In this document: positions 32,294 through 40,876 of the stretch, one piece after another
How the letters are laid out: every line of letters starts with the position of its first letter
How positions within the stretch are numbered: the first letter of the stretch is position 1
Assembly (NCBI GenBank): GCA_020350825.1
Contig: CP070724.1
Span: 1,401,452 to 1,465,451 of the forward strand
DNA length: 64,000 bases
Origin: Thermoplasmatales archaeon
GTDB lineage: Archaea; Thermoplasmatota; E2; DHVEG-1
Reading direction: 5' to 3'
Position numbers and translations under genes: made by a program
Notes under the pieces: generated by a model
Databases searched by the model: none
Seen by the model: only the letters and a program-made list of their open reading frames with translations
Told to the model about the DNA's origin: nothing

Positions 32294-33324
32294 ATCTTCT
32301 TAGCCGTAATATCAATCCTTATATAAAATTCTCTTGGTGCATATGTTTTTATTTTTCTCACGTCTAAATTTGTTAGAACATATCTGTTTTCTTCAGCTAT
32401 TTTTTTCAGTTTATCAGTTTTGTCCTCTATTTTGTTTTCTTTTAATATATCATAATAATGTATTATTGTATGAGTTTTAGCAATCTTTAATGCATATGTA
32501 AAAAACAAATGAGCAGAAAATGGAAGATTCATTATTATGCGATCTGCTTTTTTTTCTAGTATGTCATGAATTTCTTTTGCATCTGCATTTATGACTTCAA
32601 TTTTATTAAGAACATTGTTTTTTTTAATGTTTTGTTTTGCAAATAATACTGCTTCTTTGTTTTTATCAATAGCATATATAATTTTAGGATCAGCATATTT
32701 TGCAATCATAATGGAAAAAGGAGCAACACCTGTAAATAAATCAACTATTATTTCACCTGGTTTTACAAGCTCTGCAACTCGTTTTCTTTCTGCAGCGAGT
32801 CTTGGGGAGAAATAGGTATTTTTTATATTCACATTAAGTTTTAACCCATATTCCTTATGAGTCGTTGTTGTACGACTTTCCCCTGCTATAACTGTAATAT
32901 TTCTAGTTCTAAATTCTCCGGTAACAGGTTTTATTGAGCAGACTGTTCTTATGTTTTTATTTGATTTTAGCAATGATTTCCCTATTTCTTTTTGATATTT
33001 CAGGAGGTTGTTTGGTAACTTTATTAGAATTATATCTCCTATCACATCGTAGGATGTAGGTAGTTCATGTTTTAGTTTTTCAGGAATTAACCCTATTTCT
33101 TTGTATGATTTAGGTTTTATTACCTTTTTTTCAAATTCCTTTTTTACAAAATTATAAGGATTTAATTCATTTGGGATTTCTTTTACAGGGAAAAAGATAA
33201 ATGCATTGTTTTTACTTATTTTCAGATCATTTCTTAGTAATTTTTTTTCAGAAAGATATTTTCGCATTTTTTCAGCTTGATTTAGCTGGACGCGTATTCC
33301 AGCAGATTTGTTTTTCATCTCCAT
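32284..33324 (-). CDS. trm5: tRNA (guanine37-N1)-methyltransferase Trm5
   Basis: 346 residues. It methylates N1 of G37 next to the anticodon using SAM, preventing frameshifts. The N-terminal D1/D2 regions (residues 1-150) precede the catalytic domain: TYFSPRLAAERKRVAELV, SAM loop VDLFTGVAPFSIMIAK (about 195), AIDKNKEAV, and the NLPFSAHLFF motif (N-L-P catalytic region). The stop codon lies within the 5' acceptor strand of tRNA-Thr, and tRNA-Tyr, a G37 substrate, lies just upstream. Start: an in-frame ATG pair at residues 1 and 3; either is possible. Confidence 0.92.
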   Translation of the reverse strand: MEMKNKSAGIRVQLNQAEKMRKYLSEKKLLRNDLKISKNNAFIFFPVKEIPNELNPYNFVKKEFEKKVIKPKSYKEIGLIPEKLKHELPTSYDVIGDIILIKLPNNLLKYQKEIGKSLLKSNKNIRTVCSIKPVTGEFRTRNITVIAGESRTTTTHKEYGLKLNVNIKNTYFSPRLAAERKRVAELVKPGEIIVDLFTGVAPFSIMIAKYADPKIIYAIDKNKEAVLFAKQNIKKNNVLNKIEVINADAKEIHDILEKKADRIIMNLPFSAHLFFTYALKIAKTHTIIHYYDILKENKIEDKTDKLKKIAEENRYVLTNLDVRKIKTYAPREFYIRIDITAKKMPM

Positions 33325-33375
33325 ATTATGTATGTATAATATATATGTAAAAGTTTACTAATATTATTAAAAAAG

Positions 33376-33465
33376 TCCCGCCTCCCGGATTTGAACCGGG
33401 GACCTGCCGGTTACGGCCAATAGGGTCTACAGCCGGCCGCTCCAGCCAGACTGAGCTAAGGCGGG
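33376..33465 (-). tRNA. tRNA-Tyr (GUA) with 15-nt intron
   Basis: Minus strand. Acceptor CCCGCCT/AGGCGGG with A discriminator gives the C1-G72 pair that is the archaeal tRNA-Tyr identity element; D-arm GCTC...GAGC; T-arm CCCGG-TTCAAAT-CCGGG. The anticodon stem GCCGG/CCGGC encloses CTGTAG, 15 intervening bases (ACCCTATTGGCCGTA) and A, so the mature loop is CTGTAGA (anticodon GTA) with an intron after position 37. I could not derive a perfect bulge-helix-bulge by eye. Confidence 0.92.
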
Positions 33466-33528
33466 AATGCAAAGCCCAAATAAACATAGTTATATTTATT
33501 AGTTAAGGCGCTGTTTTAGTAAAATGCT

Positions 33529-33759
33529 ATGAAATTTGGTGTCATTGTTTGTCCTAATTGTAAGAAAGTTAAAGGCGTGGATTTATCCTGTAAGACAACA
33601 AAATGCTCTAGATGTGGTAAAGCTCTACTGTTAGAAAATCTCAAAATTTTTTATAAAACTGATTCTGTAGGAAAACTTCAACAAGCAATAGGACTTGTTA
33701 ATGCTGAGTTAGATGGCAGGCTCAAAGAGTTTAAGGAGACGCTTCAAAGTAAGAACTGA
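33529..33759 (+). CDS. DUF1922-like zinc-ribbon protein
   Basis: 76 residues. CPNC at residues 8-11 and CSRC at about 26-29 form a zinc ribbon (VCPNCKKVKGVDLSCKTTKC), followed by a helical C-terminal half (SVGKLQQAIGLVNAELDGRL). It resembles the archaeal DUF1922 group of ribbon proteins, whose function is unsettled; nucleic-acid binding is often assumed. The ATG lies 60 bases from tRNA-Tyr, transcribed away from it. Confidence 0.7.
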   Translation: MKFGVIVCPNCKKVKGVDLSCKTTKCSRCGKALLLENLKIFYKTDSVGKLQQAIGLVNAELDGRLKEFKETLQSKN

Positions 33760-33867
33760 TATAGTGTAATAAAACTCTTCGGAATTAAATCTAAATTTTG
33801 TACCAATATCTGTATATAAGATAAGGAAAATCGCAACTTATATAAACAAGCTCAGTATTTACGATGA

Positions 33868-34024
33868 ATTGAGGTCCGGTGAGGATACGCGGATGTGAAT
33901 GTTCCTCTGTATATTAGTTAAGGCTATGGGATGTTCATATCGGTTCACGGTGTGAATCGATACGTATTTTAAACTGGAACCCTATGGAAAAGATATACGA
34001 TAAAAATTTAGGAGGAAGAAATAC
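33868..34024 (+). promoter_or_regulatory. Long structured 5' leader of the S-layer gene
   Basis: A TTATATAAAC box (33838-33847) predicts a start near 33868, leaving a leader of about 155 bases. It contains a 10-bp hairpin with a GGT loop (ATCGGTTCAC at 33939-33948, GTGAATCGAT at 33952-33961, one G-U pair) and possible outer pairing of GGGATGTTC (near 33928) with GAACCCT (near 33977). GGAGGAAG lies before the ATG. It probably stabilises or regulates a very abundant mRNA. Confidence 0.5.
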
Positions 34025-37000
34025 ATGAAAGGAAAGAAGATATTGGCTACCTTAGTGGTATTGGCTATGCTGTTAGCAACTATGGTAGTCTTAAAGGAGA
34101 TGGATGTTAAGTTTGAGGCTAGTGCAATACCAGGTTATGATTGGTGGGGATATCCAACAAATACTACAACATCTGGTTTGATGTATTCAACAAGTCCACA
34201 AGACGTTGTAATCAATACTACTGGTTTGACTCAGGGTAATAGTTATTATCTTTACTTCCCAAAATATAGTGGTTATTACGGTACTTCATATAACTTAACT
34301 TGGAAGAGATATACAGGAGTTGGAAATAATTATATTACTGTTGCTACTGTCGGTGTTGAGGAAACTTTTAGTGGTGTTGTATTGAACCGCAGTGGTTTGT
34401 GGGTCGTTGCAGGAGTCTCAGCTGTACCAAATGCCAGTGATGCTGCGACTTTCGCAAGTACAATTGATAAACATTTCTGGGTAAATACCTCTTCAGTTTT
34501 CTCTCTATCGGCTTCACCTGATGAAGTATATTATGGATTAAACGAGACGATAGGATTTAACGTTACGCATGAGGGTTCAGGAACGGATTCTATAGTAGAT
34601 ATCCGAAGAGAGTCAACAGAAGACCCTATTACAAGTGGTATTAAGAGAACTGGGGGAGATGGAGAAGTAACTTTATCAACGAATTGGCAAAACAGACTTA
34701 CTGCTGCCGGTAATTACACTGTTGTAGCATACTGGGATATTGATGGACCTACACAGAATCTTTACGACATATATGGTTACAATTACACCCACGGATGGTC
34801 AAAATCCAATAATGGTAATATAGATCCTGCTAATACCAGTGCTGACTACTATAATTATGCATTATGTGGTCCATGGGATCCTCCGGAACACAATTCGACG
34901 TATTTGTCTCCTGCAATCTGGGTTCATTCTGGAGTTCCAACAACATCTATACCGACTGCTAATGAAACCATGTATTGGAGCTTTGATGGCGAGGTAAATA
35001 TTAGTGTACACAATTATGATGGTACCAATATCTCTACTTTATCTGTCAAGGTTTTTAATAGTGATGATGTGGATGTTACTGCAAATCTAACAGTTAACAG
35101 CGCCACTGCCTATAGAGGATATATCAAAATAAGTAATAATACATGGGGTGTAGACCAAGACCAACATACTTTTGGTACAAATGGTACATGGTATGCATAT
35201 ATATTCTCTGATTTAGATGGTGATGGTGATGCTACGAACCGTGAATGGACAGAAGAATGGAATACAACCGTTGAATTCCAGGTTTCATCTGCTCCAGGTG
35301 TACAGTTTAAATGGGTTGATGATGGTAGTGGCGATCTAGGGGAAACTGGCGAACGACGTACCGATGGAGTGATACCGAGAATACCCAGTTTAGCTGAACA
35401 GCCGATAGATATCAGATTCCAGATAATTGGTGACGATCATACATATTATGGTGATGAAGCATCCTCAGATGCCGCTGCGCCTTATGAAAAAGGTGAAAAT
35501 ATTACTATTTCAGGTGATTCATTATTCCTAAGCAGTAAGACACTAGATAAATTAGATGGCGTTAGCTATTCAAGTGGCATATGGACTGTTCCAATAACTC
35601 CGACAATGGCACTTAACGGTGGTGAAATCACCATTTCTTCCTCTTGGTCTGATTATGGAAGCCTTACTGAAACACTTCATATCGGTGGAGAATCAGTGAA
35701 CGGTACAATAGTTACTATCTCTCCGAATGTATTTATAATTGATAAAAATCTCACCATTACTGTTACTGTTACTGACTCAATAAATGCTGGTTATGGTTAT
35801 ACAAATGCACAGGTATGGCTACGTTGGGTCGGTGAAGATAACCGAACTCTATTTGGCAGCTCTGATGGAATATTATCTTATAAAAACGGCGGAGGTAGTA
35901 CTGCCGGAGAATATACGTTCTTTGTCAACAAAAGCATGCAAACCACTAATCAAACTGCGGTATATGGAAGTATAATGGCACCTAGAAATATATCTGCATA
36001 TGTCGCGCTTTATAGAGGAGGAACAACAGGATCTACACCTGAAGGTTATGTCTATGGTTATGCTCTTGCAGAAATGAAGCCAATAAGCGATCTTAAAGTA
36101 ACTGCAGAAGCTGCTGCTAGCGCAAGTACCAGTACATTAATGGCAGGAAAGAAATATAGTAAGATGTGGTTTAATACGACCACTGTTGATGCCACCGGTA
36201 ATTTAACAGGATATCCTGCCGATTCTGGTTTAAAAGTGAGGATATATAACGATACTGGTGTCGATGTAACTGCAGATATTGGTTCTCTCACAACATCTGA
36301 TACTGATGGAAAAGCCAATAAGACAGCTACTAATGAATTCCTACAAAAACCGGGTACCTATACGGTTCATGCATACAATAACACCCACAATAGTGAGGGA
36401 AACAATGCAACTCTTATAGTACAACCAGTAGATGTAACTTCTACCATATCAGAGTTTATCTGGAATGTCGATAAGAATATTAGTGCTACATTTACGATAA
36501 AGTATAACGAAGAACTTCTCAATGGTACGCTAAGAATTGATAATATGACTGCTATCGGTACCAGCTATAATAAAACATGGACAAACTGCTCTTTTGCCCC
36601 ATCAATAGGGTCTACTGGTGGCTCTGATACGGCGGGAAATGTATCCAAACAAATATCAATAACCAACGGTGTTGTTACGATCAATAATATTACTGCTAAT
36701 TTCTTACCAGGAACAGCTTCAAGGGAAAATATAACGATGTATTTCAAACCAAAAAGCGGTGCCTGGGCAAGAACAAGCGGTATCTTTCCAGTAAAGATCG
36801 CAGATGTTACAGCATCTCCGTCATCAATTGCATATAACGAACCAACAGAACTTGAAGTAACTGTAACTGGTCGTGGTGCAGGACTTGGAAATGTTTTTGT
36901 GAGCATAATGATACCAGGTCTAACTGGAGAAATGAACACAACAACACTTGCAGATGGTACAGCAACATTTGCATTTACACCACCTACTACTGGAGAAATA

Positions 37001-37633
37001 ACAATAGCAATTGAAAACAGGACATCAGACACAAAAGTACCAGTTACCTCATGGAAACTCTATATCGATGTACCTTCAGCAGCAGGTGAAAACGTGGACT
37101 TTACAGTAACCATTAGAAATGGCACTGCCACCGGTGCAGCTGTGGCAGATGCAGCTGTAACATTCAACAGAGAAACAAAAACAACTGATGCCAGTGGTCA
37201 GGTTACCTTTACAGCACCTGCAGTAGTGACATTCAGAGAATTCTCAATATCGGCTAGCAAAGAAGGTCATGCAGAGGGAATAACAACCATAATGATATTA
37301 AACATACCAAAACTGATTATAGTGGTTCAAGGAGAAGTTAGCGCGGGTTCAACATTTGACGTCATCATAGCAGACGATGTTGGAAACGCAGTAGTTGGTG
37401 CAACTATTACCATTAACAATAATATCTTTACAACCGGTGCAAATGGAATAGCAACTGTAACAGCGCCTTCAGAAGAAGGAACGTACACAATATCTGCAAC
37501 CTTCCCAGGATATACCGATGCAGATCCATTAACAATAGAAATAGAAGCAGGCGGAATACCTGGATTCGAACTGCTAACACTAATTGCAGCGATCGGAGTA
37601 GCATTTATACTCCTAAGACGTAGACGAAAATAA
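34025..37633 (+). CDS. Large S-layer-type surface glycoprotein with PGF-CTERM anchor
   Basis: 1202 residues. A signal peptide (about 1-30, MKGKKILATLVVLAMLLATM) is followed by many Ig/beta-sandwich-like domains with numerous N-x-S/T sequons, acidic composition overall, and repeated carboxypeptidase-regulatory-like modules near the C-terminus (AVADAAVTFNRETKTTDASG; AVVGATITINNNIFTTGANG). The C-terminus GIPGFELLTLIAAIGVAFIL then LRRRRK is a clear PGF-CTERM archaeosortase signal. Size, long structured leader, strong ribosome-binding site and terminator all suggest the main S-layer protein, though this is inference. Confidence 0.88.
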   Translation: MKGKKILATLVVLAMLLATMVVLKEMDVKFEASAIPGYDWWGYPTNTTTSGLMYSTSPQDVVINTTGLTQGNSYYLYFPKYSGYYGTSYNLTWKRYTGVGNNYITVATVGVEETFSGVVLNRSGLWVVAGVSAVPNASDAATFASTIDKHFWVNTSSVFSLSASPDEVYYGLNETIGFNVTHEGSGTDSIVDIRRESTEDPITSGIKRTGGDGEVTLSTNWQNRLTAAGNYTVVAYWDIDGPTQNLYDIYGYNYTHGWSKSNNGNIDPANTSADYYNYALCGPWDPPEHNSTYLSPAIWVHSGVPTTSIPTANETMYWSFDGEVNISVHNYDGTNISTLSVKVFNSDDVDVTANLTVNSATAYRGYIKISNNTWGVDQDQHTFGTNGTWYAYIFSDLDGDGDATNREWTEEWNTTVEFQVSSAPGVQFKWVDDGSGDLGETGERRTDGVIPRIPSLAEQPIDIRFQIIGDDHTYYGDEASSDAAAPYEKGENITISGDSLFLSSKTLDKLDGVSYSSGIWTVPITPTMALNGGEITISSSWSDYGSLTETLHIGGESVNGTIVTISPNVFIIDKNLTITVTVTDSINAGYGYTNAQVWLRWVGEDNRTLFGSSDGILSYKNGGGSTAGEYTFFVNKSMQTTNQTAVYGSIMAPRNISAYVALYRGGTTGSTPEGYVYGYALAEMKPISDLKVTAEAAASASTSTLMAGKKYSKMWFNTTTVDATGNLTGYPADSGLKVRIYNDTGVDVTADIGSLTTSDTDGKANKTATNEFLQKPGTYTVHAYNNTHNSEGNNATLIVQPVDVTSTISEFIWNVDKNISATFTIKYNEELLNGTLRIDNMTAIGTSYNKTWTNCSFAPSIGSTGGSDTAGNVSKQISITNGVVTINNITANFLPGTASRENITMYFKPKSGAWARTSGIFPVKIADVTASPSSIAYNEPTELEVTVTGRGAGLGNVFVSIMIPGLTGEMNTTTLADGTATFAFTPPTTGEITIAIENRTSDTKVPVTSWKLYIDVPSAAGENVDFTVTIRNGTATGAAVADAAVTFNRETKTTDASGQVTFTAPAVVTFREFSISASKEGHAEGITTIMILNIPKLIIVVQGEVSAGSTFDVIIADDVGNAVVGATITINNNIFTTGANGIATVTAPSEEGTYTISATFPGYTDADPLTIEIEAGGIPGFELLTLIAAIGVAFILLRRRRK

Positions 37634-37635
37634 AA

Positions 37636-37675
37636 AGAGAGGAAACCCTCTCTACCCCTTTTTTTCTTTTTTTTT
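37636..37675 (+). terminator. Hairpin plus T-tract terminator of the S-layer gene
   Basis: AGAGAGG (37636-37642) pairs with CCTCTCT (37647-37653), followed by a run of 17 T with one C (37659-37676). It starts 3 bases after the stop codon. Confidence 0.8.
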
Positions 37676-37743
37676 ATAAAAACTTTTAACTATATCCTCT
37701 ATGTTTCTCCTGAGAGTGATTCATCCTGAAGATAAATGTTATA

Positions 37744-38418
37744 ATGCCTACCTTAAATGAAGAAGTAGGTATTGGTAAAACCATTGATTCAATTAACAAA
37801 GAATTTTTTAAAAAAAATAACTGGGAACTAGAAATAGTAATAGTAGATGGTGATTCAAAAGATAAAACCCAAGAAATAGCAAAGAAGAAAGGAGCAAAAA
37901 TAATAGTAGAAAAAAGAAAAGGCTATGGCAGAGCATATAAAACTGGTATGTCACAGGTTACAGGTGATATTATTGTTACTGGTGATGGAGATGCAACATA
38001 TCCATTTGATAAAATACATGAATACATACAGATGTTACTTGATGAAAATCTAGATTTTATAACAACAGATAGATTCGCAGAATTAAAACATGGATCTATG
38101 TCTGTAAAACATGCATTTGGCAACATAATGTTGGCTTCAACACTACGTGCTCTTTTCCTAATAAATATTGGTGATTCCCAATCAGGTATGTGGATATTCA
38201 AAAAAGAAGCTTTAGATAAAATACAACCTTTAGAAGATTTTAATGATGGAATGCCTTTTTCTGAAGAAATAAAAATTGAAATGTTCACTACAAAACATAT
38301 TAAAAGTAAAGAGATACCATCCACATTGTATGCGCGAGAAGGAGCTGTAAAACTGGAGAGCTTTAAAGATGGATGGAAAAACCTCAAATTCTTATTTAAA
38401 AAAAGAATTACCCCATAA
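37744..38418 (+). CDS. GT2 family glycosyltransferase (dolichol-phosphate hexose synthase-like)
   Basis: 224 residues of the GT-A fold: MPTLNEEVGIGKTIDSINKE (nucleotide-sugar binding), VIVDGDSKDKTQEIAKKKGA, VTGDGDATYPFDKI (catalytic D-x-D) and LYAREGAVKLESFKDGWKNL near the end. It lacks C-terminal helices, as in soluble DPMS-type enzymes that load hexose onto dolichol phosphate, and its position directly after the S-layer gene suggests a role in N-glycosylation. The first beta strand expected before MPTLNEE (KINVI) is in frame upstream but has no ATG/GTG/TTG before a TGA at 37717; ATC 37723 or CTG 37726 may be the real start. Confidence 0.88.
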   Translation: MPTLNEEVGIGKTIDSINKEFFKKNNWELEIVIVDGDSKDKTQEIAKKKGAKIIVEKRKGYGRAYKTGMSQVTGDIIVTGDGDATYPFDKIHEYIQMLLDENLDFITTDRFAELKHGSMSVKHAFGNIMLASTLRALFLINIGDSQSGMWIFKKEALDKIQPLEDFNDGMPFSEEIKIEMFTTKHIKSKEIPSTLYAREGAVKLESFKDGWKNLKFLFKKRITP

Positions 38419-38484
38419 TACACTTTCTCACAATTTACCAATAAAAAACTATTCAACTATATAATGCATTTCTAAATAGATAAT

Positions 38485-38862
38485 ATGGATCCATTAATGA
38501 CATTCTGGGTATTCTTAATCGGGATAATAATAGGGGTAATTTTTGGATTAACTCTTGTTTATAAAGTTGCGATATCTCCTCTACATAAAAAGGTTGAAAA
38601 ATTTACTAGTGAAAAAGAATCTTTATCAACAATCTGGGACAAGATAACAGAGCAATATGCATTATCTACAGAAAAATACCCGTACTCTATAGAAAACTTT
38701 CGATTCATAGGCAGTCCCATAGATGGAGTACAATTTGAAGATGATCAAATACTATTTGTAGAGTTCAAAAAAGACAAATCAAAACAAAATGCCAAACAAA
38801 ACAAAATCAAAAAACTTGTAGGGGAAGGAAAAGTAAAGTGGTTTGAATTCAAGACGAAATAA
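38485..38862 (+). CDS. Membrane-anchored Holliday-junction-resolvase-related endonuclease
   Basis: 125 residues: one N-terminal transmembrane helix (about 5-27), a short coiled linker, and a restriction-endonuclease-like core (IENFRFIGSPIDGVQFEDDQ then ILFVEFKKDKS), matching the pattern of predicted endonucleases distantly related to archaeal Holliday junction resolvases (PF10107-like): D in PIDGVQFE, ExK in VEFKK. The C-terminus ends VKWFEFKTK. The role is unknown; a membrane-tethered nuclease could act in DNA uptake or defence. It stands alone with its own promoter region. Confidence 0.75.
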   Translation: MDPLMTFWVFLIGIIIGVIFGLTLVYKVAISPLHKKVEKFTSEKESLSTIWDKITEQYALSTEKYPYSIENFRFIGSPIDGVQFEDDQILFVEFKKDKSKQNAKQNKIKKLVGEGKVKWFEFKTK

Positions 38863-38973
38863 TCTTTTAAATCTCCTGCTTTAAAGCCGATTTTTTTTTA
38901 TAATCCATAACTAATCGTATAAGATAGAAAATAAAATATTTCTTTTAATATGGTTACTCAAAAAGGATAGAAA

Positions 38974-40140
38974 TTATCCCACTACAGAAACTTCACGGAC
39001 AATTTTCTTTCCTTTAAATCTACTAAGACTCAGTCGTTTTAAAATATGAGGTGTTCTTCCATCAGCTATGTACGCTGTTAAAATCTTTGTTACCATCGGT
39101 GAAAGCATAAAACCATGTCCACTGAAGCCATTACATTGAATAAATCCTTTTATCCCTTCAACCTCACCGATTATAGGTAGCGCATCAGGTGTCACATCAT
39201 AGTACCCTGTCCATTGTCTGATGACATTCACATGTTTCAAAGGGGGAGCATACCGTGCTAACGTCTTTGCCATATGATGAAGAAAATCAAAAGTCGGTGC
39301 AGTTAAATATCCTGGTTTCTCGTTAGGTATTGGAATACCACCAAGAACCTGACCTTCTTCCTGTTGACTAAAGTAAATACCATCCTTAAATGAAATAACC
39401 ATAGCATCGAACAAAGGTTTTACCCGTTCTGTCACCAATATCTCTTTCCGAAAAGGCTTATTCGGTAGCTTAACACCAACCATCTCAGCGATTTGTTTTG
39501 ACCAGGCCCCCGCAGCATTAATTACAAAATCTGTCGATATTTTACCTCTATCAGTCAGAACACTATCAATTCTCTTATTCTTCTTTTTTATACCTACAAC
39601 CTTTGTAAATTTATACAATTGAGCCCCATGCTTTATGGCAGCTTGAGCATACGCATGAGTAGTTTTAAAGGGATCTACATGTCCATCTGTGGGACAAAAA
39701 GTAGCCCCAACTGCATGCATTCCATTAACATCTAAGATGGGAACAATATCTACAATTTCATCAGGTGTCAAAATCGATACATCTAAACCAAGAGCCTTCT
39801 GCATATTTACATTACTTTTAGCCTGTTTCATATCGCTTTTATCATGAACAACGATAAGATACCCACCTTGCCGTAAACCTATATCTTGTCCCAACTCCTG
39901 TTCTAATCGTTCAAATATCTGTATACTCTTGATCGCGAGTTCTGAGTTTTCTCGAGTAGACCATTGCTGTCGTATTCCAGCACCACACCGCCCTGTTGCT
40001 CCTGAACAAAGATACCCTTTCTCACATAAAACTACCTTCATACCTCGTTTTGAAAGCTGATATGCGAGAGAACAACCATTAACCCCTCCACCGATAATGA
40101 CTACATCTGCTTTATGATCTATCTCATTCATCTTTATCAC
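38974..40140 (-). CDS. FAD-dependent amine/imino-acid dehydrogenase, beta subunit (DAO family)
   Basis: 388 residues of the DAO fold: VVIIGGGVNGCSLAYQLSKR (FAD-binding GxGxxG, about 14-33), GAGIRQQW, and a C-terminal CNGFSGHGFMLSPMVTKILT segment typical of sarcosine oxidase, glycine oxidase and L-proline dehydrogenase subunits. With the three upstream genes it forms the alpha-gamma-delta-beta arrangement of dye-linked L-proline dehydrogenase of Thermococcales. This subunit would oxidise proline, sarcosine or a similar secondary amine. Its start overlaps the BFD-like gene by 17 bases. Confidence 0.88.
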   Translation of the reverse strand: MIKMNEIDHKADVVIIGGGVNGCSLAYQLSKRGMKVVLCEKGYLCSGATGRCGAGIRQQWSTRENSELAIKSIQIFERLEQELGQDIGLRQGGYLIVVHDKSDMKQAKSNVNMQKALGLDVSILTPDEIVDIVPILDVNGMHAVGATFCPTDGHVDPFKTTHAYAQAAIKHGAQLYKFTKVVGIKKKNKRIDSVLTDRGKISTDFVINAAGAWSKQIAEMVGVKLPNKPFRKEILVTERVKPLFDAMVISFKDGIYFSQQEEGQVLGGIPIPNEKPGYLTAPTFDFLHHMAKTLARYAPPLKHVNVIRQWTGYYDVTPDALPIIGEVEGIKGFIQCNGFSGHGFMLSPMVTKILTAYIADGRTPHILKRLSLSRFKGKKIVREVSVVG

Positions 40141-40396
40141 TGGCTAATGTACCTATTGAAACAGGGATAAACGGTGACCGTGAGGGAGGGACCGTTATTT
40201 CCTCAGTTGACTTTCCTGTTTTCTGGCAAAGTAAACGTCGAGCAAGTAAGAGACAACCCCGCCCCTGACATGATCCCATCCCAAGACGAAGTTTACACTT
40301 TAATTCCTCCAGTGTCTTATACCCTTCGTCAATTGCCTGATCAATTTCTTCTTTTGTCAGATCTTCACACCGACAAATAAAAATTTTATCACTCAT
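40124..40396 (-). CDS. BFD-like [2Fe-2S] subunit of the dehydrogenase complex
   Basis: 90 residues: ICRCEDLTKEEIDQAIDEGY (CxC pair) and GMGSCQGRGCLLLARRLLCQ (CxxxxC pair), the four-cysteine bacterioferritin-associated ferredoxin/(2Fe-2S) motif with the diagnostic G-x-C-Q-G-R-x-C. In Thermococcales the equivalent small subunit bridges electrons inside the proline dehydrogenase complex. It lies 3 bases after the 4Fe-4S gene and overlaps the beta gene. Confidence 0.88.
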   Translation of the reverse strand: MSDKIFICRCEDLTKEEIDQAIDEGYKTLEELKCKLRLGMGSCQGRGCLLLARRLLCQKTGKSTEEITVPPSRSPFIPVSIGTLASDKDE

Positions 40397-40399
40397 ATT

Positions 40400-40876
40400 C
40401 TATACCCTAATATTTCTTACCTCCATGGCTAAATCCTTCGAAACTTCAATAGTAATCACTCTTGTTTTCTCCTTCTGATTTACCTTAACTACTTTAGCAT
40501 CACCCTTTGAGTTTCCATCTCGGTCCAAAGCTGTTACAATATCTCCAACCTTGGGAATTGGGAGAAACTCATATGGAAGCGTGATCAAAGCCTTCTCATC
40601 TTTTACCTTTACAACAAATATAGCTAACCCAGGACAAATACCCACGCATTGTCTACAACTAGTGCATTTATTGAAATCAGCTTTAGGAAGATCGTTAATA
40701 TCCTCCATAGAAATAGCATTCACTGGACATACTGCTACACAAGGATTACACGGAATTTCTTGCACACATTCTATGATAGCAACACCTTTTTTCAGCTGAT
40801 CATCTGTTGGTAGTCTCAAATTACTAATTGATAGGACCCCAGTTTTCTCATAATTTTTAATATGTAAGACCTCCAT
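40400..40876 (-). CDS. 4Fe-4S ferredoxin subunit of the dehydrogenase complex
   Basis: 158 residues. Two 4Fe-4S motifs, EIPCNPCVAVCPVNAIS and NKCTSCRQCVGICPGLAIFV (each CxxCxxxCP or a close variant), about residues 41-55 and 72-88, followed by a beta-rich C-terminal region (about 100-158, ITLPYEFLPIPKVGDIVTAL). The N-terminal YEKTGVLSISNL extension is typical of this associated family. It is an electron-transfer subunit between the two flavoproteins. Its start overlaps the alpha gene by 20 bases. Confidence 0.87.
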   Translation of the reverse strand: MEVLHIKNYEKTGVLSISNLRLPTDDQLKKGVAIIECVQEIPCNPCVAVCPVNAISMEDINDLPKADFNKCTSCRQCVGICPGLAIFVVKVKDEKALITLPYEFLPIPKVGDIVTALDRDGNSKGDAKVVKVNQKEKTRVITIEVSKDLAMEVRNIRV

